Under the pieces are notes generated by a model. The model had not been told where the DNA came from. It searched no databases and was given only the letters and a program-made list of their open reading frames with translations. A stretch of 64,000 nt of DNA. Source: Rhizophagus irregularis (Eukaryota > Glomeromycota > Glomeromycetes > Glomerales > Glomeraceae). Of the stretch, positions 38,100 to 50,459 are shown one piece after another. Made by a program: the position numbers and the translations under genes. The stretch is taken from positions 620,001-684,000 of the forward strand of contig NC_089439.1 in NCBI RefSeq assembly GCF_026210795.1, given 5' to 3'. Each line of letters starts with the position of its first letter. The first letter of the stretch is position 1.

Positions 38100-39730
38100 T
38101 ATTAAAAGTACAAATTACTCAGTTTATTACTCATTAAATTGATTCTCTTTAAAAAAAAAAAAATTTTTTTTTTGCGTATTTTTAAATTCATGTATGTATA
38201 GGTATATATATATTGTTTTTTTATATATGTATAGAATAACTCAAAGGATGACTCATAGCTCAAATGAATTCTCATTATTAAACTCGTGAGAAGAATGTTA
38301 CACTTTAATAAGATGGATACAATTATCACACACAAAAATTTGCACCCGATGAAAAAAAAGATCAGAACTATCTAAATGTAATGAGTAATATGAGTAATAA
38401 TCTTTAATTAAATAATTAAATAATATTTAATTGTAATAATGTGATATAAAAGAAACAGTATATGATATAATGTACATATAAGTAATATATGTAATAGTTA
38501 TTTCAGTGCAGCCATGAAAATCATGTGACTCTGTGAAATATCCGTACCATGAAGCCCTTTAATATATTTATTTTAACTAATAATAATTGATTTTTTATTC
38601 CAATATTGATGGACTTTTTACCTAAAATTTTAACTAGATAGGAACCGTGTGATAAAATATAATATAAATGTGATTGTAACATGTATTAACTGATGGTACG
38701 ATAATCAATTGGTAAAACAATTGTCACATAGAAACACATTGTTTCAATTACTCTAGTTATTATATTAAAGAATTACATCGTACATAATTTTATTTTAAGA
38801 TTAGTTATAATGCAAAAATCAACTATATAAGTATGACTAATTAGTAGTCAAAAAGATGATCAAATAGATCAAAATGGATTGCTCAGTGAAATGATAACCT
38901 TTCACGCGTTCTTTAATCTTCAATAGATAGCAATTAAATCATTATTTCAATTGATATTATGTGAATTCAATTTTTCAAGTTTAGTAATATTTACAGTCTA
39001 TTATAAAAATTAGATATTTTTCGCACTGGAACTAATGAGTTTGTTTAAATAGAAAATTTTAGTATTATAATGTAATACTAAGTAAATATGATTACAGCAG
39101 TTTTTTGTTTATAATTAGGAATTTAATATAGGTAATAATTAAGTTATTAAACAAAAATTATTAATAAAAATCATATATTATATTATAATTATAATATTAA
39201 AATAATATAGATTATATTGGGAATTGATATTTTTGATTGGCCAGATTGGCAACATGATCGTGTCATGTTTAGGTTTGAGGTTCGTTTCCTCAGTTCTTTC
39301 AATCTCAAGGTATTTTTCTTTTTTACTTTTATTTTATTTCTAACTTACATTCTTACACATTTTATTCAGTTCTAAAATTAATAAAGGTATGTATTTTATT
39401 TTTTTATTTATTTTTTTATTTTGTTTCTATTTTATATTTCATTTCTTACTAACTTTACTTTATGGTTTATTTTTTACTTGGTTTCCTATCATTATCTTTT
39501 GCTACCCAACCTCTTATCACGATCATTTTTTTTATTATTTGTCTCTCATCATTTTTCACCTCCTCTTACTTCTCATTATTTCATTCTTTTCGTCTCCCAT
39601 TATTTTCTATTATATCTTTTCATTTTCCATTATTTCTTTTTTTCTCCTGTTTACTTCCCATCATTTCTTTTTTGTTTCTCATACTCCTTTTCGTATCCCA
39701 TCACCCTTCTTCATCTTTGCAGTTATTTCA
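38100..39730. other. AT-rich spacer with a pyrimidine-rich tract
   Basis: 38.1-39.3 kb holds no supported gene. 39.39-39.73 kb is a long T/C-rich tract on the plus strand whose open frames translate to F/S/L-rich nonsense. A possible short exon (ATG at 39254, donor near 39310) precedes it but cannot be confirmed. Confidence 0.45.
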
Positions 39731-39735
39731 TTCCC

Positions 39736-41508
39736 TGTGCAGATCCTCATGGGGTTTTCTGGTGGAACCCAGATAGTAAAAGTTTGAAACACGTTATTGT
39801 CAAAAATATTGGTAAACTTATCTGTCCAATCACGAAGGCATTCTACACACAACCTGATCAAGAACCTTCTCAAAAGACTGAGTTTAACATCTACAAGTGG
39901 TTTATGGTTAAGAATACTGATGTATGTATTGCAACCTGTGATCCCCATAAACAGCGAATCTTCAGATCCTTAACCGGCCAACTCTATCTAAATATCTTCC
40001 CAGGATTTCTCTACGTCTTGCGTCCGATATCCACCTTTGAGTCTACAATTCACCTCGCGGTTAAATTTATCTTCTCTCACATTCAGGATATTTGGTGTTC
40101 GGGTGATTGGAATTTCACTGAGTATATCATTAAGTGGTTGGCCGGTGTGGCAGCTGGATAGAAGATGTACTCAATTCTCTACCTAAAATCTGGACAGGGT
40201 TGGGGCAAAGGTATTATAACAGATTTTATTCAGCGCAGCGTCCTAGGTACTCAACTCATTTGTAAGACCAGCGATCCTCAGACGATTCTTGGAAGTTTTA
40301 ATGGGCAATTACAGGGTAAGGTTCTTCTTCTTCACAAGGAAATACCCACAGAAAAAAGCTAGTGGAATTCTCTGTATCGCTCTTTAAAAGATAAAGTAAT
40401 GAGTGATATAATGGAAATCCACGAAAAATACAAAATACCAACACATTACAAAAACTTTATATCAACTATCGTCTTTACCAACGAAAATGCTCTCAGAGTG
40501 GAGAATGACGATAGGCGCACAGTATTCTCAGATGTATCACCATCCCACAAGGGAGACCTTAACTACTTCAAAAAACTCGGTGATGCTATGAAATATCCAG
40601 GTGCCAGTAAGGCATTCTATGCTTACTTGAGAGCCATCGCAGACGTTTACCCGAACTTCAATGGAAATCTGCCACCCATGACAACATCCAAACAGGAATA
40701 TATCATCTCGACTCTTCCACCGCTATTCCAATTTATAAAGGATACATACCTCGTAATGAAAAATTATATGACCGACCTACCTGTTCAAGAATTTTATAGG
40801 ATATATACTTCATATTGCAAAACTCATTGCATTTCACCCCTATCAAAGATAAATGCTTCTAGAATCCTATCGAATGAATTGGGTATAAATAGCAAAAAAA
40901 TACGTGTGGGTAAGGCAACACCACGAGTTTACAGCATATCCAGAGAGGACCTTTATAAGAAATACTTCGGCAAAAACTGGATACATGAAACAGATGAGAT
41001 AGACATAGAAGGAATTGAAATAGAGACTTCTAAGAAACCTGCATCAGACCCCAAAGCTTTGGAGAAGTTCTTGGCAAATATATATAATCCATCTAACAAT
41101 CCACAAGACATACAAGAGAAATCCGCTAAGAAAAAACTCGAACATGTTATCAAAGAGCAACCAGTTTCCAAAAGGGCTCCTCCACTACTTCCACCAAAGC
41201 CTGATCACTTAAAAGAACGTCTACAAGAATTAAGGGAAGAACAACCAGATCCAGATGACAACGACGTCTTAGATGACTTGTTATCTAATTCAGATTCTAC
41301 AACTGCAGACCCAGTTCCTGAAAAACTGTCTGCCCCCAAGCCAGATGACTATGATGTCTTAGACAACTTATTATCAGACTCGGATTCTACAACCGTGGAC
41401 CCAGTTCTTGAGCAACAACCCAAGTCACCTGCAGAATCTTCCACAAAATCCGAATCCCTCACAGATTCCAAATCTTCTACAGAACCCAATAGTAGAACCG
41501 GCTTCTGA
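39736..41508 (+). pseudogene. D5-like SF3 primase-helicase, two in-frame stops
   Basis: The frame reads from about 39736, just after a CTGTGCAG acceptor-like site. Walker A is SGQGWGKG (about 40195-40218). A Walker B-like strand is KVLLLHKEIP, with K-E where D-E is usual. A sensor region is FTNENALRVENDDRRTVF (about 40465-40525). The arrangement matches DUF5906/D5-type superfamily 3 helicases of virophages, Polinton-like viruses and related replicons. TAG codons interrupt at 40159 and 40360 without frame change. After about 41200 the protein becomes an acidic P/D/S/T-rich tail, with a frame change near 41400-41500. Such helicases unwind DNA during element replication; this copy is probably non-functional. 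Confidence 0.75.
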
Positions 41509-42084
41509 GCAACTTATCCCAGAACCTGACACAGAACTAGAAGTCGATCGGGATCCCGAACCAAAGGAAGGCACTCAAGCACACTGGGCTTGGCATGAAA
41601 GACACTGATGAGATCGCAAGTCGTGGATTAAAAATTCAAAGGACTATACTTTTGATAATCTCTATAATACAGGTAAGGAATTATGGGCCAAGTACCAAGA
41701 TGCGTCAGATGACTATAACTGGGAAATACTCGTGTTTGGAGTAGAGGAATGTCCCACAACGCGTATTGAGGACAAGTATCAGTACTACCTTAGGGAGGTA
41801 GTAAACCGCTTCAAGGACTTGATTGAATATAATGAAAACTTATCTAAAACACCTAGCCATAAAGAACTCGCGAATATAATAAGAATATACAAAGAGAATT
41901 GTGATGCCAAAATTATCTTTACCTCCTCTGGTTATGAAACTATGAGAGCAAATAAGGGTAAAGCACGAGAAATCCTAGAGGAGTATCCAAAAACTGATAT
42001 GGAACGCCAGTGAGAAGCTGCCAATGGAATTATCAATGACTGGGACGAAGAGGATACTGAGGGTACTATCAACGACTTATTGTA
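41408..42084 (+). pseudogene. continuation of the helicase tail, or an adjacent small gene
   Basis: In the frame overlapping the helicase 3' end, an acidic P/E-rich stretch runs to a TGA at 41606. It then continues in the same frame through YTFDNLYNTGKELW and DKYQYYLREVVNRFKDLIEY to a TGA at 42011, and ends at a TAA near 42082. The folded part (41650-42010) looks like a helical domain. It could be the C-terminal domain of the helicase after a frameshift or a separate gene. I do not recognise it. Confidence 0.5.
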
Positions 42085-42169
42085 AGCGCTATTTGAGATT
42101 ATTTCTTTTTTTCGTATATATATATAGAAAGATATTATTTATAGTTGAAGACAAATCATATACATAAAA

Positions 42170-45100
42170 ATGCAATACTCAAGAATCGCTCGCACTTTAC
42201 CAACACGACCTGACATCAAGGAACTTCAGTATTCCAGTGCCCGCTTTTCCAGAGGAGCTATCGTCAGATTCGGTCAGACTCTCTAGGCGCGATTTCCAGA
42301 TAGAAAGTTCCAGATCCTACTTCCCTATGAAAATTAGAAACCCGGTGGATGGACATCAGGAAACCAACCAGCCAGCCTCTTTTCACTATTAGACCATTAT
42401 GATGAAGTACAACTACCGGATGACGCAGATCCCAATTATTTTGAACAATTCATAATTTATGCGAGAGATAGTCCACCGGCTGCAGGAGGATGCAATGGAG
42501 AGCTAAATGATTGCCTGTATAAATGCCTGAAGTATATTTACGGTACATTTTCTAAAATCCCAAAGTCAATCGAAAAACCTAAGTATATCAAAAAGGCATT
42601 AGGTCTCAATCGTGATGCTCCCATCCCAGTTTCATGCATGGACAAGGTCGAACAACTCGCAGGAAGTCTTACACTTAACATCATGGGGAATATTACCCGA
42701 ATCTCTAAGAGTAAGTTCGATAGACGTGCTACTCTCATCCTGTCTGAGGGTCACTACTCCCTCACGTTAAATCCTGGAAGACTCCACCCAGTAAATTAGA
42801 TAGGAAGCGTAATCTGCCCATTATGTATCATGAAGATGGAATAAAAAATGTAGTCACAATATACAACGGCAAAACAGTTAAGTCTTGCGCGATTGAACAG
42901 TTTCAAAAGGGTAAGAATTCCAAGAGTTCCTTTATCTCTGTTGAGAAGAACCATAAAATGGGAATATATGAAACTCTTAAAGAAACATATCAGAGAATCC
43001 ATGAGGAGCGGGATGTCTTCTTACAGACTATAAAGAAGTTCGGTTTAGGAATCGACTTATCTTATCATAACTGGTCATACAAGAGAACGGCCCTCTGGTT
43101 ATTTGAGCGGTTAAGTATAGGAGTTCCCGCCAATGATCCTCTTGACCTGATAGAAGCGGAGTGGTTAAGTGATGCAATGATGGGAGGATTAATCTGGGTG
43201 AATAATGAGTGGAAGGGCTATGGAAGACAGTACGACGCAACAAGTTTATACCTGAGTATCTAACAATCAAACGCGAACTTTCCAATCAAACGGGGCAAAT
43301 TCCAGACACTTTCAGACTTTGTTGACTACAGAGGTTATACCTTGTATGGAATATTCCGTGTTAAGGTAAGTGGTAATAACATTCTCTTCTGACAGAATAA
43401 GAGAGGAGTCTATACATTTATCGACTTACAACGAGCAAAAAAACTTGGTCTCGATATACAGTTAATACAGGATGGGAAGCCAAATGCATTGATATATGAT
43501 AGAGAAGTGAGAATACCTGGGACTGTAATATTCGGTGAGTATGTACACTGTAAACGGTCGAATATCAAGCACGAGAAGATGATAAAATTCAATCACCAAA
43601 TGTAATTGCCAAATATTAAGAACGAACAAATTAATTATGAATTGGCGTAGATGGATAAATAATTAGCCGAAAAGGATAAACATTTAAGAAGAGCAATGAT
43701 CTACATGATGTAATATTTATCGGATGATTAACAAAGAACCAATAGAATAATTAGAGTTGATCAATTGCGGCTTAGCAATCTTTAACAATAAGAACAATTA
43801 GAAAGAATAATTATAAGCCACAAAAGGTAGATCATATAAAATGGAGGGATAGTGGACTAAAGGAACACGCATAACGAAAGTACATACATTCATTCTCATG
43901 TTTTATTATTTCTTGCGGACATTTATCTTTCTTTCTTGAAAAATCTTCATTTAATATTTCTTTTATTTTAAAGATTTCTAAAAAATTCATTCTTAAATTT
44001 TATTGTTTTGAAGATAAACTTCTGATTACAAAATTTACAATATATCTTAAATTTTACTTCCATAAATAATAATATAAAAAGATAGTATAAAGATGGAGCA
44101 TAAAAGATAGCATATTAAAAGATAGCGTATTTAAAATATAGATAGCATATTAGAAAGATAGTTCAAAGATAATATGTAAAAAGAACATAAAAGATAGTAT
44201 ATAGATAGAATAGAAAGTAGCATAAGATTTGTATAAATAGAGAGCGGAATTCAAAGTAATTCCATAGTTCTCATCCACAGAACTCAATAAAAATATAAGT
44301 TTCATTTAATTATTTGTTAGTAAAGTTTAATATTAATTAAAGGTAATAGGTTCGCCCTAAACTTTAATTAATGTTCGCTTAATTAATTTTAATTGAATAA
44401 AATGGAAATTTTAAGATGAATTAAATATACACTTTTGAAAAGTAATAATTCGTAGCGAGAGCTATCGAAGTTTGAAATTAAAGGTAAAAGTGGATATAAT
44501 TTGGGGAAAATTTAGAGAAGTTAAATTTTATTTTATATCGTTCGACGTTTTATATTACTAACGCTATTTATTTCGTGAACCAAGAATGTTGTTTTATGTT
44601 GTTGTTTATTAACTTGTTTATTCGTTTATTTGTTCGTTCGTTCGTTTATTCGTTCGTTCGACCATGAGAATGCCCGTTCGATGTGGCAACTCTGTAAATT
44701 GATGACAGAGGGAATTGGAGGATCTCAACACTTTCTCTTCAAAATTAAAAACCAGGGCGGCGTGGCTGGTCGTGTTGCAAAGAGAGTTCTCAATACATTA
44801 TGGGGAGCACTCTGCCAGAGGAAGCGTAATTACAAGACCCTTACCACAGATCAAACAGACCCATTTACATTTCCAGAGGGCCATACACTCGACTCTATCA
44901 TACCGGTAGGATCTGACCAGTGGCGATTCCAGTTTACAAACCTGGGTAATCCCTTCAAAGATGAGTATCCTAGGATCGCCCCATTCTTATTAGCACGTGG
45001 TCGCAAAATCACATCTGAGGCAATTCAACTATACAAGGATAAAGTACGACGTATCCATACAGACGGATTTATTTTAGAAGAGCAGCCAGATAACCCTGCG

Positions 45101-45205
45101 CTTTTCACTTATCCAGAAAATGCAGATACAACTCTAAAGACTTTCAAGTTTGAAACCGCGGGATACTGCCATGTGAAAAATGCGAACAAGGTTATCTGGA
45201 CATGA
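42170..45205 (+). pseudogene. family B DNA polymerase, broken by stops and an insertion
   Basis: Reading starts at ATG 42170. TAG codons occur at 42284 and 42335 and there is a frameshift near 42790. Then comes a long open piece ending at a TAA at 43261. That piece carries the motif A-like YDATSLYLS (about 43230-43257). The frame continues past it with FPIKRGKFQTL, a TGA at 43390, and GTVIFGEYV. A 1.09-kb insertion (43578-44662) interrupts. After it come the motif B-like KRVLNTLWGALCQRK (about 44790) and the motif C-like HTDGF (about 45057). These are the catalytic motifs of B-family polymerases of the viral/plasmid type. Next to a D5-like helicase it forms a self-replicating element module. 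It is clearly inactive. Confidence 0.75.
43578..44662. mobile_element. 1.09-kb insertion in the DNA polymerase gene
   Basis: The polymerase frame breaks after CACGAGAA (43570-43577) and resumes after CATGAGAA (44663-44670). This looks like an 8-bp target duplication with one C/T difference; GAGAA is the exact core. The insert is AT-rich with no coding capacity. It has a TATA-like region and an AATAAA (near 44215-44290) and ends in a TTCG/TTTATTCG simple repeat (about 44622-44660). The simple-repeat tail suggests a retroposon. The ends do not read TG...CA, so an LTR is less likely. The class is unresolved. Confidence 0.55.
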
Positions 45206-45298
45206 TTGCTAAGAACTGGTAGGTTTATTTTTTACTGACATACCGTGATGGCATAATTGAATAAACCTATAGAACATGTAATCTTACGAGATACCCAA

Positions 45299-45793
45299 AT
45301 GCAAAACACTGACGGATTAGGTAGACAAGACGACGAAAATTTCCACACGTGGGCTAGGCGCATTCAGAATGCTGTGCAATATTATGAGACTTGTAGTAGA
45401 ATAGGTTTTCATAAGCGGCCACCTTATCCAAGGTCTCATCAAGATGTATATGCTTATATTGTACACATTAGGAGAATAGTATCACGACTACCAAATAGGT
45501 GGTACTGTACCTACTGTAAATCTTTTATTAATCGCGGATAGGGAAATGACGCTTTTATGGATCAAACAGTATGACTACATTTATATAGTTGCCTAAAGCA
45601 TTTTAATTTCGACTATTATACTCATCATGCTGAAATGATCCAGAAAGCCTTTAGGAAATATATAGAAAGAAGGAACAATAAAGCAGCTAGGATCATCCAG
45701 AAAGTCGCTATTCCCTGGTTGTATAGACCAAACTCTCCATTGATACAAAAGGCTGAGCAACGCTTCTACTGCCTTGCAGTATCCCAAGTGTAA
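45299..45793 (+). pseudogene. small ORF with CxxC and IQ-like motifs, two in-frame stops
   Basis: One frame holds the ORF, with a TAG at 45539 and a TGA at 45572. The first part has WYCTYCKSF; the second has CLKHFN, so a C2CH-type zinc site is possible. The C-terminal part, AEMIQKAFRKYIERR and AARIIQKVAIPWLYR, contains two IQ-like helices. The same frame is open from 45257 but lacks an ATG before 45299. It follows the polymerase gene by about 90 bases and has matching codon usage, so it probably belongs to the same element. Function unknown. Confidence 0.5.
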
Positions 45794-45875
45794 ACCTCAA
45801 GGTTCATATTTATTTCTTCTCATTCGAACAAACAGGTAACTGAAGATTTATATTTTTTACAAAGTACAAGGAATC

Positions 45876-46298
45876 ATGTCGACATATACCGAATTAGCAA
45901 GCATTGTTAACAGCACTGACAGCACTAGTGAGGAGGTTATTTACGAGGCATCGCGCATTCAGCCTAATGTTGTCTCAAACGAAACTGTTCTCAAAATTAT
46001 CCACGCATTGAAAGACACTATAGTAGTCGCATTAGTATCTGGATTTAGCAAAACCAGCTACCTCATACAGGATCATGTGAAGTATATCAAGCGAATCCAG
46101 ACGGCAAGGTCTCCTGTATCATACGTGAAATTTGTGGCCAGAAAACTCTTTCCAGATAATGTGGCATATACTGCTAAGATAGCAAAAATCCATGAATCAT
46201 ACAAGAATAAACAAGCTCTCCTAAATAAGCTTAAGGCCCTCTTCGAATTGTATTATAATAATGCGACTAAGGACTCATCAACCGGTTCCCCAAAGTGA
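45876..46298 (+). CDS. intact hypothetical protein of the polymerase/helicase element, 140 aa
   Basis: The ATG at 45876 gives MSTYTELASIVN. The protein is mostly helical and mildly basic, with an Ile/Val-rich segment (about residues 45-60) and no signal peptide or true membrane helix. It is the only ORF in the 39.7-46.3 kb block without a stop or frameshift. Its neighbours are the decayed polymerase and zinc/IQ ORFs, and composition is like theirs, so it is probably a gene of that element. I do not recognise a family. Confidence 0.55.
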   Translation: MSTYTELASIVNSTDSTSEEVIYEASRIQPNVVSNETVLKIIHALKDTIVVALVSGFSKTSYLIQDHVKYIKRIQTARSPVSYVKFVARKLFPDNVAYTAKIAKIHESYKNKQALLNKLKALFELYYNNATKDSSTGSPK

Positions 46299-46299
46299 G

Positions 46300-46890
46300 C
46301 TATTACTAAAAACGAGGCTTAGATATACCTTAGCAGAACTTCTTGCATAAGCGGCTCCTGCGGTCCTGCGATCCTATACGAATTTAGTTTATATTTTTTA
46401 TCCATGTGTAATGGGACTACAGTAATTGAAGATAGCTATAGTATAAGTAACACAACATCATGTTGGACCGGTTACCAGTAGAAATATGGTGCTGAAAGTC
46501 TTAACTAGACAATAAAATTGTAATACTTGGAAAATTTTTAACATTAAAAAATAATATGAATTCAAAAAAAATAAACCGGTAATCTTATTCTCCAAAGTGA
46601 AATCTATTAAATTACTGATCCGATTTTTAAAAAATTGCCTACATAAAGAGTTATAAGCATTTAAACTTCAGTGATTTTCATATTATTTGTCCGAATTTGA
46701 AACAAATTTTGTCACGTGAATGCAATTTTATTGGCCAAAGATCATCATAATTTGAGCTGAAATTATGATAATTTGATGCCGGCCTGAATTATCATAATCA
46801 ATTTTTCACGAGAGAAACAAGTGATCATGAGAAAATTTTTAGATTTTCACATGTAAATGAAAATGTTTTATTTGAATAAACTAACCATTT
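46300..46890. other. non-coding spacer with small inverted repeats
   Basis: No gene is seen. Around 46745-46800, AATTATGATAATTTGATG and inverted relatives form a short palindromic patch like part of a small MITE. Confidence 0.4.
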
Positions 46891-47143
46891 TTTTAAATGC
46901 CACGTAAAACAAAAAGGCAACTGCAAGTTAACAAAATACCTAGAAAAAAAGGACGTTACATATCCAGAGAAATTGAGATAGAGGCTGTTGAAGGTGAAAA
47001 ATGGATAGATAATGAAAATATTAACGAGTGGGCAGAGGGTGAAATTGTTGAAGACCAGATAGAGGATGCGATAAATAATGATTGGACAAAAGATTTGGAA
47101 GAGTTTGAGAAAGTGGGAAAAAAGCTTATTACCGAAGTTCTTT

Positions 47144-47422
47144 CACTGGTAAAAAAATGGTCTATCCTACACATATCCTACACATATCTTACATATATCG
47201 GGTACTCAAAATGTAGAAAATCATACACAAATAATACACATATCATACACATATCGGGTACTTATATATATAGTATACCTATCAGGTACCTGATATATGT
47301 ATGATATATATATTAGTACCCGATATGTGTATGATATGTGTATTATTTGTGTATGATTTTCTACATTTTAAGTACCCAATATGTGTAAGATATGTGTAGG
47401 ATAAATCATTTTTTTACCAGTG
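47144..47422. mobile_element. 279-bp foldback MITE with CACTGG ends
   Basis: The left end CACTGGTAAAAAAATGG and right end TTTTTTTACCAGTG are inverted repeats, and the arms pair through almost the whole element (about 135 bp each, centre near 47285). TTT flanks both sides (47141-47143 and 47423-47425). CACT-type ends with a 3-bp duplication suggest CACTA-superfamily mobilisation. Removing it restores the transposase frame into WYEKATG. Confidence 0.8.
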
Positions 47423-47702
47423 TTTGTTGGTATGAAAAAGCTACCGGTAGTATCAGAGCAGCATACAATGGAACTTCAAGAACCACAGTCTGGAGGAACA
47501 CAAAAAAAAGGAAGAGTTAGCACGTGATGCAAAAGAAATGAGGACTCTTGATACATTATTTAGAAGCACTGAAAAATCAACTAATATGCCCTTACCACAA
47601 TCATTAAAACCACAATCTTTATCCCCATCTCCATTTTTATCTTTCGAAACTACACCAAATTCTTCTTTAATTTCCGATGAGATTACAAGTAATCTATATA
47701 TA

Positions 47703-48201
47703 TGTTGTGCCTCAGATCGATTCTTGCCTCAGATTGAAGCTCACGCACCTCACATTGAGATTGTCACCTGACGCACCTCATTTGAATCATTCAATAAAGT
47801 CTGTTATAAGTAAACTTTTTTTCTCATTAATTAAACCACTTTTTGTAACATAAACAAACTTGTGCACCATAATGAGTTACATGTTTCCTGAAATTTTTAT
47901 GTAAATCCGATTTATATTGAAGTTTATATTTGTGTTTTATCTGAAAAATCATTAAATTTTAAGTCATTTTTCAAATGAAAAGATTTAATAAGTATGATTC
48001 CAATTAATCTGAAATTATAGGATTGTATACTTAAAATAATGATAAATAAGTTTACTTAGTACTTAAAAATACATTAAAATTGGAAATTTTGATGTTTAAT
48101 TATAGCACATTTTTATTAGCAATTGAGGTGCGTCAGATGACAATCTCAATCTGAGGTGCGTGAGCTTCAATCTGAGGCAAGAATCGATCTGAGGCACAAC
48201 A
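47703..48201. mobile_element. 499-bp MITE with TGTTGTGCCTCAGATCG ends
   Basis: The terminal inverted repeats extend about 75 bp, containing GCCTCAGATCGATTC and GCTCACGCACCTCA. The interior is AT-rich. TATA flanks both sides, consistent with a TA/TATA-type target duplication. It lies inside the transposase pseudogene, and removal gives a continuous frame into LDEINQQC. Confidence 0.8.
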
Positions 48202-50459
48202 TATACGTTTAGATGAAATAAATCAACAATGCACAGTAACAAAAAATGTAAAAATGAATAAAAATGTTTTTACCTATGACTATTTACGCATCTAAGTATA
48301 CGCAGATATATACAGTTATTATTAGATAGTCAGGGTAAAATGGATGCCAGTAATCAGATTGCACAAACTGTGTGGAGCAAAGGTGATTATATTGCAAGAT
48401 GTATTCGAAAATGGGGAGATCATTTTATAAAAACGGGAGAGCTTCTTATCCATCATCAAGGAAAACATACGAAACTAGAAAGTTTGCTAAATAATGAGGA
48501 CTTTAAAGAAGAATGTCAAGCATGGTTACGACAACAAAAACCAGAGTCACGTACCCCTGGAAACCTGAAAGTGTATATTGAAGGAATGGTATTTCCTAAA
48601 TTAACGGGCCATATCAAAAAAGATACAATTTCTGAGAAAACATGCCAAAACTACATGTATTTGTGGGGATATAAGTATGATGAAAGAAAAAAGGGGGTTT
48701 ATTATGATGGGCATGAGCGACCAGATGTAATGAAATACAGAAAGGAATGGTTGAAAAGGATGTTTGAATATCAAAGGTTAATGAAAGATTTTGATGGTGA
48801 TATGATGGATATAGTTTCAGAATCCCAACTTAAGCCAGGAGATAAAGAATTAGTTCAGATAACGCATGATGAATGCCATTTTTACGCAAATGATGGACAG
48901 CAGAGAATCTGGATGAGAGATGATGAAGATATCCTACGCTCAAAACACTAAGGATGCTCTATCATAGTTTCCGCCTTCCTTTGTTCATACCACGGGTTGC
49001 TACAATTATCTGATGAACAAATACGGAAAAATCCACACATTAAAAGTAAAGAAGCTTTCATTCTTCGTTCAGTACAAACAGATGGATATTGGAAATCGGA
49101 GTATATGCTGGATCAGGTAGGTCAAAAATTTATAGGCCTAAAGTTAGGAAATATGATAACAAACCTCTTTTACAAAAATTAGCTCGTGCATCATGCTATT
49201 CCGATTTTTGAGATATTGCACCCTGGTTGTGTTGGTGTATTTTGTTTTGACCAATCTATGAACCATAATGCAATGGCAGCTGATGCACTAATTGCGGTGA
49301 GAATGAATTTGAGTCCCAGAGGAGCACAACCCAAAATGCGTAATGGTTGGTACATCAATGAAAATGGAAAGAAACTTGTACATTTGATGGTATTTCCAGA
49401 CAATCATAAACTAAAAGGAAAGCTAAAAGGTATCAAACATGTGCTTACAGAGCGTAATATTTAGCCAGAGAAGGGTATACGTTTGATGTGTGAGCAATGT
49501 TTTGGAAAACAAGATGATATTGATTCAGAAAGGCTAGATTGTTGTGCACGAAGAATAATGTCACTGCAACCAGATTTTTGTGAACAACGGTCAATATTGG
49601 AAGAGGCAATAATTAAAGCAGGACATATTTTTGAACGTTACCCAAAATTCCATTGTGAGTGTAACTTCATAGAACGATATTGGGGTTTTGCAAAACGGCA
49701 TCAGCAAGTTTTAAACAGGCGTATAAAGTGTTGAAAAACACCATGTGTTGCTCAACGCCAAAAAATGTAGGGAAATGAACCCTTTGTCAATCAACACCAC
49801 TTAAAAATGTTTAAAAACGTGTAAAACAACACCCATTTAAGTGTAAAGCTACACATAGTAAAACAACGATAGTTTAAAAACGCGTATACAATGTATAAAA
49901 ACGCGTATATTGATATTAAAAACACGTATAGCAACGGTAGCAATGGTATTTTTTAGTCATCGTACGATAGTTAACTTTAATTGTAGTATTAGTAATTTAT
50001 TAACATATATATTATTGTATATTATTAACGTGTATATTTTAAAATTTTTAAATTGTAAAACATTGTAAATTTATTTATAGAATACAGTACAATACAAATA
50101 CAATATCTAATCATGTAAAATTGTAAAAATTCATCCTCTTGTTATAATTGGATTGCCGCGGATTTTTAAGCGATCAACGTACTAAAATTCCGTTGACATA
50201 GCGCCCCTGGTGACACAACCATAACAAGGTGGAAATATGAACTTTCCCTCGATAATTATATTAATATTATGCTCCTTCATGATAAAAATCAAAACCAAAT
50301 CTCGTCGTATGTGTCTTAACAACATCAAGTGGTTTAATATTCACATTGAGGATTGAGGAATTATCTTCCATTATTCATTCGCTCAAGGGTCGAAATAACC
50401 ATCAAGCTGACCTACAAAAGAAAAATCCAGAGCGCCGAAAAGAAAATCTAGGCCTACAA

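Noticed and set aside
39389-39735. Three overlapping F/S/L-rich open frames resembling membrane proteins
   Set aside because: They are translations of a T/C-rich tract in all three frames. Only the sequence after about 39736 has helicase character.
43578-44662. Solo LTR interpretation of the polymerase insertion
   Set aside because: A TATA-like region and AATAAA are present, but the ends next to the duplicated flank do not read TG...CA.
40159-45541. Possible UAG recoding in the helicase and polymerase ORFs
   Set aside because: TAA and TGA stops and frameshifts also interrupt the same genes, so ordinary decay explains the TAG codons.
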